Assembly: GCA_021432605.1 (NCBI GenBank)
Contig: MU271146.1
Location: 1,860,001-1,924,000, forward strand
Length of the DNA: 64,000 nt
Direction of reading: 5' to 3'
Source: Coniochaeta sp. PMI_546
Lineage: Eukaryota; Ascomycota; Sordariomycetes; Coniochaetales; Coniochaetaceae
The notes beneath the pieces are model-generated. The model was given only the letters and a program-made list of their open reading frames with translations, was not told where the DNA came from and searched no databases. The position numbers were made by a program, and so were the translations under genes. This document shows positions 1-14,199 of this stretch, one piece after another (within the stretch, counting starts at the first letter, position 1; each line of letters opens with the position of its first letter).

Positions 1-3000
1 GGTTCGAGCTCGAGAGAGAGCTGCTGATACATGTCATCAACGTGTCAATCTTGTGACAGGAGCCCGACAAAGCAAATCAGATAAGAAGAGACTGTTTGGA
101 TAGCATCAGCTCTTCATTATTGTATTCCATCGTGCCGTCAGTCCATTTTCCGTTACAAATCGGCTTGCCTCACAGTACCTATTCTGTTTATGGCTCGGAA
201 TGTATTCCCCTTCCCTCTTCTATGCCTTGACTGGGGGGTGTTTGGATCGCTCGCACCTGACGTAGACCACCCCAGATTGTCTGTGAGCAGATTAACACCT
301 ATTTCTGCAGTGATCCAGCCAGAAGGGACTAGTAGCAAAGCAATTATGCACTTCGGGTGGTCGAGAATTGCCGACCAGGGTAGTGTGAACTTGAATACGA
401 GGCGTTAGCTCGCTCTATTTCAAGGCAAGGTGCTCTCTCTAAGCGCGCCACTTTGGTCGACTCAGATCATAAGAGGCATTTGCCATCGCTTTCCCTGGCT
501 CTTAACAAGGTCGAAGAAGAGGCACGGTACACATGGCCTTAGGGTCGTGGATCGTCCCCCAAGCGCGTTGTTCTTGAGAGCAGGGGACGGCACTGGGTGC
601 TCGCGCTGACCGACTGGTAACCAGAAACACCGAGAACCTAACTCCGCCCCCAAATTAACAGTGACAGAACTCCAAAGAACGCACGCGCCGAATCTCGTCA
701 TTATGCCTTGTCCGCCTCCAATGCCCGTTTCCCTTGACAGTGGTGCCCCCAGGCACTTGCCCCTGAGCTTGCGTCACGACCTTCAACCATACCCACCCGG
801 TCTGTTCTAAACTCTGGAATGCATATGCGACGTCTTCGCAGCACTTTCCGACAGAAGGGAGAAAGTCTAAACACATTGGATTAGCGTTAATATCGGCAGG
901 TCAGGTCGTTTCAGACTCAGGGGTAGAGTTCGCCTCAACAGAGTCTAATATAGCGGAAAGCTACCTGAGCTACACCACATGTCATTCTCTGTAGAGACAA
1001 ACTAGAATCAAAAAGAGTCTAGCCGCCGTCATGGAGGTCTTTCCGCTTGGGTAAAGCGTCAGACACTGACTCTAGTGTCTTTCTCCTTTCCTGAGGACGG
1101 CCATTTGTCCAGCCACTTCAAGCCGTATGCTGGAGACATAACCGTGAGTCAAGCTGCTGATCGGTGATCGAGGTAATATACACGTGTATATTGATGTAAA
1201 TTGAAGTATCGCAGATGGGTCAGGAATGGCATGGAAACCTCGTCTGCTCTTTGGGTGACGTAGTTACCAGTGCGAACATGATGCCCATGTGCCATCCCGA
1301 TCAAGATGGCCAAAAGGGCTACACTCTTCGGGAAGGACAGGGGAGACAAACGTCCCAAATGAGGCCGCACAAACTTTGGCTGAGCGCTCGCCCACTAGTG
1401 ACCTCTCTGAAGCCTTAGAATTCGAATTAAGCATGGTCGGTCGGATGTGAGTTTCCTCAGTAGAGAGGAAGTCCGACGCTGGATCTACCGAGGCAATCCA
1501 CGATGTCTAGATGCAGGTCGTCAATGCCCCCAGAACATGCGCCGCCCGTACCTACGAGGCAGTAGAAATTGGCCGAATTGTTGAAGTTACCTCCGCCAAC
1601 CCGTTCCACCATGTCTGATGAGTTGGCATCATGAGCTCGTTGCACAGGTCGGCTGGCCAGCAACGACTTCACCCTCTGCGCTTACCACGGTGCCAAATTA
1701 CGATCCCTCACTGAGTCCGTCCAGTCAATCAAAAAGCACACGTCGCTAAGCAATCTACCATTCTTCACCGCTCCCTTCTGTACACCACTCAGCGTCTAAA
1801 ATTGGGAGGGCCACTGCCTGTGTCGCCGTCCATCCAACAATGAACGCACAGCGAAGGGCGGCCCCAAACAAACTGCATGTGTCGTGCAACCTTGTGTCAC
1901 CTGGATATATGCAAAGAACAACCAACGAACTTGTCCGCGGCAGAGCTGGAGGATCGACGGATTGCTCCTCCAGCGCATATTCCAAGCCACTCTGTCCGCG
2001 TCCTTGCAGCGGAGGTCGTTCCGCAGCTGTATTGGCATTTACTGCTCAAGCGAAGTTTATCAACAACCACAGGTCCCTCTGCGGCAGCTCGATAGGACCG
2101 TACGACCATACTGGGGTTCGATGCCACCGGTATGATCAGGCATCTCGGCGCGGTAATGGGTGTACTGATCTTGTCACTGCTATGCTAGGCCTTATGTCAT
2201 GGCTTGTCTGCTAACAATTTGGTGCTGCCTCGGGGCGAGGGCTTCAAGATCTAGCCATAATCCACCAAGAAGTTCTATATTATGACGGAGTATACATGAA
2301 GATGGGAATGCGACTGTGGAATTATGCCTGGGTGGTCATCGTCAACTAACGGATGCTCGTAATTCTTAGCCTATCATATTGAGCAAATTGAAATGCCCAT
2401 GTCAGAAAAGCTTGGTGATATAGCCCTCCCCAATTAAGTCAGGTACGACTTGAGCATGCGTTCTTCTACCACAGTATAGCTGAAGCATCGTACTCCACAG
2501 GCGCCTGTGTTGTTGCATCGCTTCAGTGCCCCTGCCATATGCCGGAGGACTGGTAGCTTAGCCTCAGTTGCCAGACGGCCTTCGTGTCAGAAGGATCCGG
2601 CGACGGAGAAAGAAGAAAGAGGCTTATGAGCACTTAGTAATAGCTCTCCTCCTGCGAGTCTTTGGACCTTCCCGACCTGGCTAACTCCGATGGCCAGGGT
2701 GAGGGTTAGCGAACAGTCACGTTGCCGGACACTGACTCTGAGCGGTGGCGAGGTCGGTTTTAGAAATGACAGCTTTATGCGACGGATATTTACAAGCTTA
2801 AAGAAAAGTAGTCCGTGGCGTTAGGGGTCCCGCCGAGCCGCGCTGCTGTTGCTTCGTTCAAACTGTCAAGAAAAGTTCCCGAACAGGCAAGTGGATGGAG
2901 TTCCATGTAGCGAGTCCTCAAACGTCATGACATGACGGCTACTGTGTATACATACTATGTAGTCAGATAGTGTACCATAGTAGTCACGCCGTTCGGTGGT

Positions 3001-6000
3001 GAAAAGAATGGGAGCCGAGCGCGACAAGTCCGGTGTTTGAGATGCTCTTGGCACGGACAAGGGCGAGAGCCGCTAGCAAGGGGTTTGGGCGAATGACGGC
3101 GTCTTATTTCTGGTTACACAAGAAGCAGTCGGACCGGCAAGGATCATAGCCTCACATCATTCCAGAAGCGCTCTAGGGCGAAGATCTTGCCGGGTCGCCT
3201 CCCCGCTGGGACGCTAGCTAACGTCCGTATTGGTCACTTTGTTGCGCGTGGCTTTCTTCAACGACGAGCTGAGTTGAGCAAGGGATACGGCCGTCTGCAT
3301 GAAGGACGACGTCGGCGCAAGGCGCTGACTCCCGCCTCGTTGGGAGCGATGTTGACCTGCTCTTTTCTGACGACATTTCTTGTGATAGGGCCGATGACCG
3401 GACGACGAACAAAGGAGATTTGCCAGAAAAGCAGCTGCTTAATTCGTTTGTGGCTGACGAGACTCCGAAGGTAACGTTAAACATGCGAAATTCAAGATGC
3501 CAGCTGTTCCGCTCGGCAATCACCGCACCTCTGCTGGCTATTTTGGACATAGCCATGGTCCTTATTCGAGGGAAAGGTTTTGTGCGCGTATTACCACAAT
3601 ATCGGCCACAATCCATCAAGGTTCTGACCAAGAAAAAGTCCCGATCCACCAACTACCGACGTATCCGGCCACGCGAGAGGCATTCGGTATTGTGATGCAC
3701 TGCGCTTGCAAGAATCTCGAGCTTCGCGTCTGACAGGCCAACGAACGTAACGCGCCCAATAGCATGATTTTGGAGTAACGCGCTTCGAACACGAGACGAG
3801 CTGACTTCCCATGTGTACGGCTGTTGCTATTCTCGGCTTTCACGTTGCTATCGCGCCTGAGCATGCAACGATGGCAAAGGTATCCGCCACTGTGGATGGC
3901 GTTATGGGAGGCGAGGCTAGCTGTCCCGGCCAGCTGGAACGTTTAACGCCTCGTCAGGTCGGAAGATATCAGTTCTGTGACCGGAATAGGCACCTTATGC
4001 ATGATTTGGGGATCTCCCACGCTGCGAGTCATGGCATGGTACGATGACCTCGGCCGAAGGTCAGAGACAATGCCTCCGGGCCTCAGCGGTAAAATATCCA
4101 GCAATACATCTCCGCTTTTACAGCACTACACCGTGACTACAGTGACTTCACAACACTATAACCCTGCTACACGTAGAATTGAGTCCACAGTAACCCACCC
4201 TGCAGGGCTGGAAGATGCAGTGGCTTAATGTCAGGCCTGACAAACCACTATGTGGTTCGGGCCGTCTGCCGAGTCGTCCTGGCAGCTTCTTATTCTAGGG
4301 TAGGCTCAGCCAGCCATACTGAGGCTCAGATGGTAGGTCCAGCATGAAGATTTTGGAAGTGCTGGCGCCCTTGGATTTGACGAAGGTCTTGTTGTATGGA
4401 TACAGTACTGGCGCAGCGCCTTCGGTACAAGCCAGCTGTGTCCGCAAGGGGCAAAGCTGCTGATCACCAGTGGAACTATGCGCTCAGTAGTGCTTGGCAT
4501 CGTCTGCTCCGTGGTATGGATCAGCTTCGTTTGAAAATTCTTTGAAGCACTTGGCCGTGCCACTCAGCGCCGTGCTCTGCGTTAGTGATGGCGAGCACAG
4601 GATCAATATTCAGGGGTTTTGGCCAGTTAGATGCCCTCCAGAGTCCCGAAAGAATCGAGCTAGACGCACAGAACGTCGGAAAGGCACGTCGGAGTTTTTA
4701 GCTATACGTTGTGATTCCCCAAAGCCAGGTTGAAGGCCTGTGAAGAGGCAATAATTTTGGCAGGTTCCCGTCGTGCATTCGCAGCGACGAATCTGGACGT
4801 CGAGAGGATGGTTGTAAATCACCCGCCCGGTGCATCCCTGCTCACCGCGACTTGACGTTGAACAGAAGGAATGACGTTGTATATGCAGCATCAAGTCGAA
4901 CTGGTTTCACCCGGCACCCTGACAACAGTATGGACACTAGCTTAGCATTCCTGACATATAGGTGGAGGATCCGGAGCCGAGAGTCTACGAATCGGGCAAT
5001 GGTTTAGCGAAGACTAGTCTCGTTCGGAGCCGTGAATGATAGGATAGAAGATCAGAGGCTCCGGTGGAAGGACAGTGTGCAGGTGGTCCCCCGGGCAAAC
5101 AGTTGGCGACGTATGTGGCACAGTGCGCTACTAGTGTACACTAGAGTTGTAGTTGATGAGCTGTCGTTGTCGAGACAATGGAACCGCTGTGGGTCATCAC
5201 CAGGCGCGAGCTCATGTCACATGGTCATGATATCCGCCTCACTCTCCTTGGAAGAACAGTCTATAAATAGCACTCCCCTACAGTGGGTCAAGGGAACCGG
5301 TTATCGGCGTGCCTTATTCGGTAACACGGCTTCTTGCAGTGAGGGAGTCGAGTGACCAACGGGTCCCACCGGGAGGAGTCGTGGCATGGAATCTTCGATG
5401 CTTTCGATTCGCAAATCTAAGATGCAGCCGTGATCCGATAGGAAAACAGCCAGGAAGGTGACTGGTTCGCTTGTTAGGTATGTCATGCTCACACTGAGTA
5501 GAAGGAAGTGATAATTTCACAACATACTTGTCATCTCTATTTCATTGTGGCGGAACACGGCCGTTCATGATGGTCGAATGTCTCAGAGACTTGGAGTGTG
5601 CTTGAGGGAGAGCACCTGATTGTGTGACGACAAGTCGGGACGAGGAAGACGAGGGTAAGGTACCATTGCCGCTCCCTTCGAAACAAAATACTGCATCGCC
5701 TACACCTGTGGAAGTGAATCAAGCGCGGGGTGGAAAGATATGGTTACAACGCCTCTTTGCAGTACAGGCTGCAGGCCGTTTCGTTCTGAGGCTCACCGCC
5801 TCCCCACTGACATCCTGGCTGCAACTCAGCATCGGCTAATAGGGTGCAGAGCAGGCCAGTACAGTGGATCGACCTTATTGGTGCCATTGCCTCGAGTGTA
5901 TAGGATAGTGTAAATGTTGCCAGATCCTAGCACTGTATGTACATGGTGTGCTTGTCTGCTGCTTGTGCTTGACAACGATCATGACATGACCGCGAATCAG

Positions 6001-9000
6001 CTTGCTTGACCTGGTGGTGGGATGTATCTTAGTCCGCCATCGACCGCTCGGCCTCCTCCGCGATTATCGGGATGAAAATCCGGAGGACATGCAGGACTCC
6101 TGTGGTGGTGAAGTCAGATGGCTATCGCGAGATGTCGCTTGATCGGGGCAACTTTAACATCAGCGCGTTGCATCCATGACCGTCATGACCGTCTATGCGG
6201 ACAAAATTATATTACGCAACAAAGAGACTAAAGAGAAACCGAGTAGCGACAGCCACGTGTAGATCTCCCATCAGCCTTAAACCTCCGACGCCACACGGTG
6301 ACGCCAACCGGGAACCGCGAATTAGCATATTCGACAATGAGGACGCCCTAGTACACGTATACACTACATAGTAAACAGCGGGGTGTGTCTGCCAAAACTC
6401 AGACATACAAAAAAAAAATACATTCAAGCAAAGGAGGGGCAGGAAAATCAATTTTTCGTGCCTGCTGCTGCTTGGGCAGTTTACACGTGTACCCCTCCAG
6501 AGAAAAGATGGTGGCGCGCTTGAAAAGAAGGTTAACTCTGAAATAGCAACAGCTATGCCGAACCGGGACTAGCGACTGAGGCTAATGCACGGGGATGATG
6601 GCATCGCTTGTTGCTGCCTCAGGTAATTATGCAGCTCGCAATCCAGTTCGACAAAGCTTGCAAAGGGGATTACCTCCGATCCCACACGGTGGATAGGTTC
6701 ACCGTCTGCTCCGCGGTATAACTGGTTGTGCGCTCGTCTTGTGCATATCACTTGGGACACACCACGTAAGGGAGGCAGTTGACAGCTGTTTGTCTCAGAA
6801 GCGAGGTTGGTGCCATTAACGCACGCTGTTTGGTAGAAGGAGCTAAAGGAGATTGTGAATTGTGGCAGTGCCTCCCGTGTCGTTGGAGGTTGGTGATGAC
6901 GCCAGTAAGGAGCAGGGGAAGGTAAACTTCGGGCTTTCTGCCCGTGCAGCAGGGGGTGAACCTTGGTGAAAAAGGCAGTGGGTTGAGCTTGATTAGCGGA
7001 TCAGATCATTCAGGAGCAAAAAGAACAAAGTCGTGCAACTTGGAGCCCTTGCAGCTAGAGGAAGCTTGTGAGACGGCCACTGGGTTTCGCTCTTCACCGT
7101 GTATTGGTCTTGCTGGTCTGTGCACAGCCGGGCGAAATGAAACTCGGCTCCGCGCACTGATTGCTTCAAACTTCAACCGAGGTGATCGTGGTTCGCGTGG
7201 AGAAGATGAGGGTGAAGTTGAAGATCCCGGGTTGACGTCGCCCGAGAACAACGGACCAGGACCCCAAAAAATCGCTGTTCCGCGCATCACCAGTCCGGGG
7301 TCCCTGGCCGCCAAAAATGGACACGAGAAACCGTTGTTTCACCCAACCAGACGAAGAATGTGAGCAGTCCGGCGAATCACGACGGGATTGGCCTGTTCAG
7401 TCGGGGTCAGGCATTTTGGGCGAGCTTTTAGTGGCCCGTGCCATTGGGAAAGAGGCTAGGGAAGACCCTGTGCATTGATTTTCAACGGCTAGGAAACACA
7501 TCGGCAGGGGGTTGATGCCAGGCGGCGGAGTATTTCTCAAGACCAGGGCTACAGTTGGGGACATGTGGGGAAAGTTTCAAGCTGTGCTTTGCAACAATTT
7601 CGCGTCGTCATCATCGACTTGCTTTTCAGTTGATGTTGTTGTGTGACTGTGAATCGGTCAAAGCGTCTCTTTCGAGCGTCACAGGACGTCTTCGAAGTCT
7701 AGGATGAGGCGGATGAGCCCTGCGGTTCCAACACAAAGTACTTTGAGGTGAGGAATCGACGTTCGGGGGCGCGCCGACGATAAGATGGTGCCGCTTCTGC
7801 CGAAATGTTCTCCGAAAGTGGGGTTAGATACCGTAGCTGCCCAACAGTATGGGTCGTTATGGAAATGACAGCCGGAGATCCAAACTCGAATGACTGATTT
7901 TTTTACCATCGGGCTCATCGGTAGGAGCGAGTCCACTCGGCCGGGGCAGGAAGGTCGCGCGGAGTGCTGAGAGTCCTGGTCCTGAACGGGAACTGCTATT
8001 ACTGTCACCATGATTCATACGCCCGACAGTGGCTCCATATGCCCAAAATAGCCGTGAAGTCCAGCATTTATGAAATGCTTGATGGTGCGATGCCGGTGGA
8101 TGTTTCGAATGAAGCTCTCTAGCCGGTAACTGCAGGCCGCAGTTTGGTAAGAGAGGCAATTCTTCAACAAAGATGGTCAACCCAGAGTTCATAGGGTTGC
8201 TGGCACTCAGTCCTCTGCTCGGTGTAGATTGAGCAGCGCAGGATATTGCGAGCATCTTCATCGTTTCAAGCTCCGAAGCACTGGAGCGTAGATGAAGTCA
8301 GGAAGTACCCCATCACGTTCCAGAGGGCAGAAGGCGTTAGGCGTGCCAAGTGGTGCGGCATGGGAAGGTCAGGTAGGTTTGACAGTGCTGCGTAGCTGGT
8401 TCGCAGGTAACGCAGCGGCAAGAACAATGCATGCTACCACACCAGAGACGCGTCGCCCGCATTGTTTGAGGAGAGCGCACACTCACTCATGAGCCACCTG
8501 CTGGCAGGCCGCAACAGCGCCGAGGGGAGCTCCGCCTCATCCTCGTGACTAAGGACAAAGCTCACCATATTTCGCTAAACACTATGATTTGAGAAGGGTC
8601 GTCCTTCGGCGTGATGAGCCCGCCAGAGCCATGACTGCGCCCTCAGGTACTCCAGATTGATTGATGATTCTGCCGGCATCACCTGTGTGTTGAAAATGGT
8701 AGAGTGGGCAAGAAGTGCCCTAGAGTCCAAGGATCCAGTGGTGGAAAGCGTGTGTGCTTGTGCCAACTGTTATGCATGCTAGGGGTCTTGGTGACCAGAA
8801 TTTACGGTGTATACATGCTCTGGTACGTTCAATGAAACTTGCAAGAAGTGCCAGTAAAGGGAAGCTCAGCCTCGATTGTGCGCCTAGTACAGTAAATGTT
8901 TTTTTCTCCCTCCCCCACAGAGAGGGCTAACCGCTTGTGGGCAGTGGGCGACAGCACGATGAGTGACTGCGGGTACCGAGACAACCTACCAGGCTCAGAT

Positions 9001-9900
9001 TGCCAATATCTTGATCGAGTGGCCGTTGATGTCGACGATATTTTCCAGTGTGAATCTTTGCAGATTTCACGTCTGCCATTGATCATCATAAATACAGAAC
9101 CCCGACGAAGCCGTCCAAAGAATGACAGTAGCGAAAGACGGTCTGGGGTGGATAACCCCGGCTCATCCAAACCAGGTACCAACTCTATTGATCAGACGGT
9201 GGACATTGTCAAGAGCTGACAGAATTATATCCACAGCCAGGACAGAATAACCACTGCAGCACTTGGCTTTCTGTTGCTTGGCTTGGTAGCCTCCACTTCA
9301 GAGAGTTTCTACTGGGCTGTAATGCCTTACACACTATGGCCATAGTATGACCGGAGGCTCGGCTACTTCGACCTAGAAAATGTGTCTTGGTGATCATGCA
9401 TTGCACATCACCATCATCAACTTTGAACCGGGAGGACTTCCGGATTAGACAAAGATATCCCGTCAAGATGCACCTGGGTGCGTTGGATACCTCATGCTCG
9501 AAGTTTGTGTCGTCGCAACAAGCGTACCTCTCCCTGGCGACTGAGTTGGTCTCCACTGCATCTTCCCCTTGCTTCCTTCACCCGTTCCGCCAACTTGAAG
9601 TTCCTGATGTGCAAGGTACAAGTTTAAGGTGTGGTTATGCTCGCTGGGGCAAGTCGGCTCAGCGACACCGTTCAATTGACATGCTGGTCAGACCAGACTA
9701 GCCATTTCCGGTGTGGTGCGCTGTGGCATCGTCCTGCGCTAGAACTCTTTTGGCACATGTAAGACCACCTTCCTCTCGGCACACGCTTGTCACTCTTGTG
9801 GTATCCTCCAGGTTGCATCCCCTCCTGGTGGAGTGTTGCCGCTCGGCCACATCCATCACAGTCCACACACACCCAACGTCCATGGGTTGTTGTATTTAAC
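1..9900. other. Gene-poor stretch without a supportable gene
   Basis: Reading frames on both strands are short (about 145 codons at most), overlap each other, and their translations show no domain, catalytic motif, membrane protein pattern or low-complexity protein signature that I recognise. I did not see convincing reverse transcriptase, transposase or long terminal repeat signals. The base composition looks mixed, not strongly AT-rich, so it does not look like a heavily RIP-mutated repeat block. Lineage-specific small genes or noncoding RNAs could be present but cannot be supported from sequence alone. Confidence 0.6.
1175..1192. repeat. Perfect 18-bp palindrome with CACGTG core
   Basis: The sequence AATATACACGTGTATATT is identical to its reverse complement over all 18 bases. 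The centre is CACGTG, the E-box bound by bHLH factors, flanked by alternating purine-pyrimidine arms. No gene is recognised nearby, so a regulatory role is only a possibility. Confidence 0.8.
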
Positions 9901-10703
9901 ATGTCAGGCCCCCCAAAGGCCGGACATGCCCTCCTCCTCTCGATCGAATCTGTATCGTCACCATAAGATCTACAGCCTCTCGCTGCCAAACCACTACCCA
10001 CATTCGCTTTTGCAAATCATCCTAGGAAGTCCTCGCGGCTCCTGTCATTCGCTTGTTTCTTTATTGTCATTGAAGTGCTTGGAGAGTTCTAGACCGACAT
10101 CCCGTCTTACCCGGAATCCAAGGAAAGAACTCTTGTCTCGCCCAAAAAACGATCGACCTCAACTTGATCGGTCAACCGCGTCCCTCACCTGGAACTGTCT
10201 AGTACTTTAGATGTTCCTCTGCCGGCTATACTAAAACACTTGGCTGAGTCTACTTGTGTGCCTCTTCGAACCCAACAACCCCCTACGATCGCTACTGTAT
10301 CAGCAACGGAAGCTTGGAGAGAAAGAGGGAGAACTCACGGAGAGAGGTCGGGTTTTTGCTGCTTGGTCATCTCACTGGGCTAGCATCACCAATATCAACA
10401 TTCGCTTTCACACGCCACAACAACCCTCAACCCACCGACTCCTCTCGGCGTTAACCTTGAGCAGCTCACCTGCTCCCTAGTGCCGTAGGATCCTCATCGC
10501 CGACTATCTACATCTTATATAGTTGGTCTCTGATCTCACACTTCTCATCTTCTGTTGCAGTACAACACGACGTTCGCTACCCCTTCGAAGAGACGTCCTC
10601 GTCTCTTTCTTCAAGTAGGACGCCTACTCAGAGAAAGCTTGTACTCGACGTCACTAACGCCCGATCTCAGTTCTTTCGTTAACTCATTTGCCAAGTCATC
10701 AAG
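9901..10703 (+). promoter_or_regulatory. Pyrimidine-rich promoter and leader of the zinc-cluster gene
   Basis: The 800 bases before the transcription-factor start are rich in C and T with CA-rich stretches, which is usual for fungal promoters and leaders. Several short upstream reading frames occur. A good 3' splice site, TTCTGTTGCAG, ends at about 10559 and may close a leader intron, although no single donor stands out. A long leader with upstream reading frames is common for regulatory genes in filamentous fungi; the transcription start cannot be fixed from sequence. Confidence 0.4.
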
Positions 10704-12777
10704 ATGGCCGGTCCCGGTGGTGGTCCCCCACGACGGAGGTATGCTATCAACGTCGTGACTTATGTGACATTTTTTCTAATCCGTAAGCAGCCATACCAAG
10801 TCTCGTAAGGGATGTGAAACTTGGTGAGTATCTTGAAATGTTCACGGATATACAACCAGAATTAGTCACTAACACTATGTTAGCAAACGTCGACATATCC
10901 GCTGTGACGAGAATTTCCCACAATGGTATGCTTAGTCGACGGCGGTACGCCCTTTGAAACACACTGAATACTGACCTGAGATCCAGCCGCAACTGCACAA
11001 AGCACAAAATCCGCTGCCCGTATAATGATATGCCGCCTACGGAGGAGAGATCTGCTAGCCCTGAGAAGCCGGATCTGCTCTGGACCCCTGAAATCGAGTC
11101 GGCCATTGAACAGTGGCGCGTGACCGGACTCTTCCCGTTCCCGAGCCTCAACATCTACCCGGCTCCAGATCCTCAGTCACTGACTCGCGAGGAACTTCGG
11201 CTCATCTATCACGTGGCAGAGATCAGCCATCAGCTCATCACCATCAACGCTAACGAGTTTACCCTGTGGACGCGCCAGATTCCGACGTAGGTTGAGCATC
11301 AATGCTGCCTTGGAAACCCAGGTTCAGTTGTACTAATTAACTTTGCAGCATCATTCAGATTGGGGCCAGTCATCGCTATGTCCTGCATGCTCTGCTGGCT
11401 TTCTCCGCTATGCACATCACCTTCTGGAATGAATGTCCAATGGTTGGAAACATGGTCTACGAGTACCGTGGGATCGCTCTCAAGGGTCTGCACGAAGCCA
11501 TTGGGTGCTTCTCTAGGGAGACATCGGACGCAGTTCTTGCCGCATCCCTTGTGCTGTCGTGGCAAGCCACCGATTGGTAAGTGACAAGTTGCAACTATCC
11601 GCGCACATCATGGATAGCAGCCTAACTCAGTCATAGGCGGAGCTGGACCCAGCATATGCAAGGTACCTCTTCGGTAAGTCGGTCACGGCAGGTTCCCATC
11701 CGAACATGCGGCTAACAGCACATGCAGGTTATCGACGCCATACAGAGAGACGGCTGGAAGGACGAGTCCCATTTCAGGGATTTCATCGCAGAGAGTAGCA
11801 CTTTCCCGACAGCTCCCCCTTCTCCCACGCCAGATCACAAGCCGAGCCAGCCGCGCAAGGAAGATCTAGCTGCATTCGAGCGCACATTTCAACAGGTGCA
11901 GTCGGTTGAAGCCCACTTGAAGCACATGGGAGAAGACACGACGCAGTTCGTCCGCCTCATCAACTTCTTGAAGGGTGTTCGCAAGGTCAGCCCAAGTCTG
12001 TCGGTTGCACAGCAGTTCGACCGTCTCCAACCACTCCGGAAATGGGTACTCTGGCTGCCCGTGTTCTATCTGCAGCAGACTGGCGGTTCGCCAAGTGCGT
12101 TGCTCACCATCGCGCACTACTATACCGTTGCCCTGCTTATGGAGCGGCTCTTCCCGGAGATTGGTGCCGCGTACTTCGGCAGCCTCACAATGGCTCCAGT
12201 TGAGGCAATCTACCAGCGCCTGCTGTTGATTCAGAATACGGCTGGTCTTGAAGCCGAGCAACAAGCCATGATGTCTACTGTGCTGTCTTTCATGGAATTC
12301 CCACTCGAGACTCTCAACGAGTTCCGCTCCCGCATGGGCCTGCTTCAGCCCCCTGTCTGGCCCTCGTTTCAGCAGTTCGTTCCGGCCAACTTCTACACGA
12401 CTGCGGATTCCCCCATGGAGATGCCGCCCACGACTTCCGAGTTTCTTCCGTACGGTGACAACCCTGCCTTCAGCTACAGCACCGAGGACCTGTCCGTCAT
12501 CACTGGCGACTCGGGACCCAACAGCGCCATCAGTCCGCTGCAGTTGTCACCGTTTACCAACCCGCAGTATCTCAGCATCCCCAGCCCGTCATATGGCGGT
12601 CACAGCCCGACATCCAGCAACTATGGTGACTTCGATACGGCCTCGGTTGGCGTCTACAGCGACCATGAAGACTTTGTCACGTATGACATGGGTTTCTCCG
12701 GGACCACCCCTATGCTTGGCGGTTCCAGCAGTTATGGCGTCGGGTTCGTGCCCCAACTCCCGACAGTGTGGACCTGA
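10704..12777 (+). CDS. Zn2Cys6 (zinc binuclear cluster) transcription factor
   Basis: Predicted nuclear DNA-binding regulator of 574 residues. Exons: 10704-10738, 10791-10823, 10884-10925, 10987-11286, 11349-11576, 11637-11673 and 11728-12777; every junction keeps frame and uses GT-AG. The N-terminus carries a complete cluster, C-x2-C-x6-C-x6-C-x2-C-x6-C, at residues 20, 23, 30, 37, 40 and 47, with the basic KRRHIRCDE segment. Two introns split codons of cluster cysteines (C23 and C37), so a wrong splice would destroy the domain. The region after the cluster, with FSAMHI and LSWQATDW, resembles the helical regulatory region of fungal C6 factors. The C-terminal 150 residues are rich in S, P, T, Y and G and look disordered, as activation domains often are. 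The target genes cannot be inferred. The start is the first ATG that reads into the cluster. Confidence 0.9.
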
Positions 12778-14199
12778 GATACTTCTTTGCGTACCACACG
12801 GGCCTCCTCTCCGGCTCGAGAAGAGCACTCCATTGATTGACTCTGGCGCTCAGGACTTCTGCTTCTGCTTCTGCGTTGCTTTCCACAACCCCTAGCTATC
12901 CACCACCAAAGGTTGGCTCGGGTTTCTCTTCGTCGCTTCCGCACCCTGCTGCTTCCCCATTCCTCGGCTCCGAGTCGTTCTCGTTGCTGCCGTTGCCGGA
13001 ATCACCGCTACCGTCACTGTCGTATCCCTCACTTCCATCACAGCGGCAGACGTCTTCTTCCGTTCCGGCAACACCGACTGCTCAAGATAAAGGGAAAGGA
13101 AAGGAGAAAGCAACCTAATGTTTTACGACTCCCCGTCAACCTCACTTACGAACTTGACGATTTCAACTTTGTTACTACGGCCTCCGATTCTCGACGAACA
13201 CGGCACGGCTTCTTTAATCGGTCCTATTTCGCAGAACGACACATTCGCAATTGTACACGCACTCCTTCCACGATCGCTACTTATATGACCACCGGCTCTC
13301 TAGCCATTCCAGGCATCTCGATGCCTCTTACGCTCCTTTACGACTGACACGACCGAACATTAATGTATTCTGCATAATACATTGTCGCTCCTTTTTTATC
13401 ATTATCGGCATGATACCCCATAGACACATTCCTTTTTGGACGGATACCCAAACTATAGACTCTCCCTTTGCATTTACCGGCTTCTTGGTCGGATGGTCAT
13501 ACACCAATACCCTCGTGGGTCACACTCCTTACGACTATTATTTATGACGACACTTCCATCGGCATAGACTACGCTCCTTACGGACTATTTACGATCATGA
13601 TACCCACTGCATAGCGACTGTTGTTACCTGCAATTATTTTTTGGCTTATTATACTGGTGTTTTGGGTGCTGGGGGAAAAAAAGAATCGGGAGTTTGGATT
13701 TTTATGTTATCAGCATCTGGTGGCGTTCTGTTACCAAATATTTCAATCTGTATGGGTCATATGAAAGGGCATATACGGAGGATCGTACATCTCTTTGGAT
13801 ATCTTGATCGGCTACGCTCCGGCGTCCAAGGCCTCAGCGCCTCGTTGGACAGGGACAAATGGGAGCACTTTGGAAACACGTTTATAGCATGCTTTTCTTG
13901 TTTTTGTGTTTGAGGAGAATGATTTGAGAGGTGTGCCACCCAGTGGGAGAATGAAGACAGAATGCGGGACCAGAGCGCGATCATGGATGTTGATACGGAT
14001 CGAGACTGTTCTAGGTGCTAGGTGCTCGGTACATATATGCACTTAATTTAATGCTTGCGAGACTTGACATCATCCAACACTGGTATCTTCAATACTCATT
14101 TTCCCGAGCTGATCGTGAACTTGCGCGTGTCCATCATTAACTAATGAACCACTAACGACCACCCCACTACTCGACCGTTCTCATACACCGCCTGCTACC
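12778..14199. other. Convergent 3' region, no gene seen
   Basis: This lies between the 3' ends of the zinc-cluster gene (+) and EBP2 (-). It begins C/T-rich (to about 13550) and then becomes more T-rich. Open frames of up to about 145 codons at 12837-13350 have no recognisable features and most likely represent the 3' untranslated region of the transcription-factor gene. Confidence 0.5.

Noticed and set aside
1-14. GGTTCGAGCTC at the window edge as a tRNA T-arm
   Set aside because: The rest of a tRNA would be outside the window, and the bases that follow do not form a normal acceptor end.
6944-7363. 139-codon plus-strand frame
   Set aside because: An opposing frame of similar length is also open here; composition is uninformative.
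7679-8261. Two overlapping minus-strand frames of 110 and 134 codons
   Set aside because: Considered as a broken gene, but no motif, intron or homologous pattern supports it.
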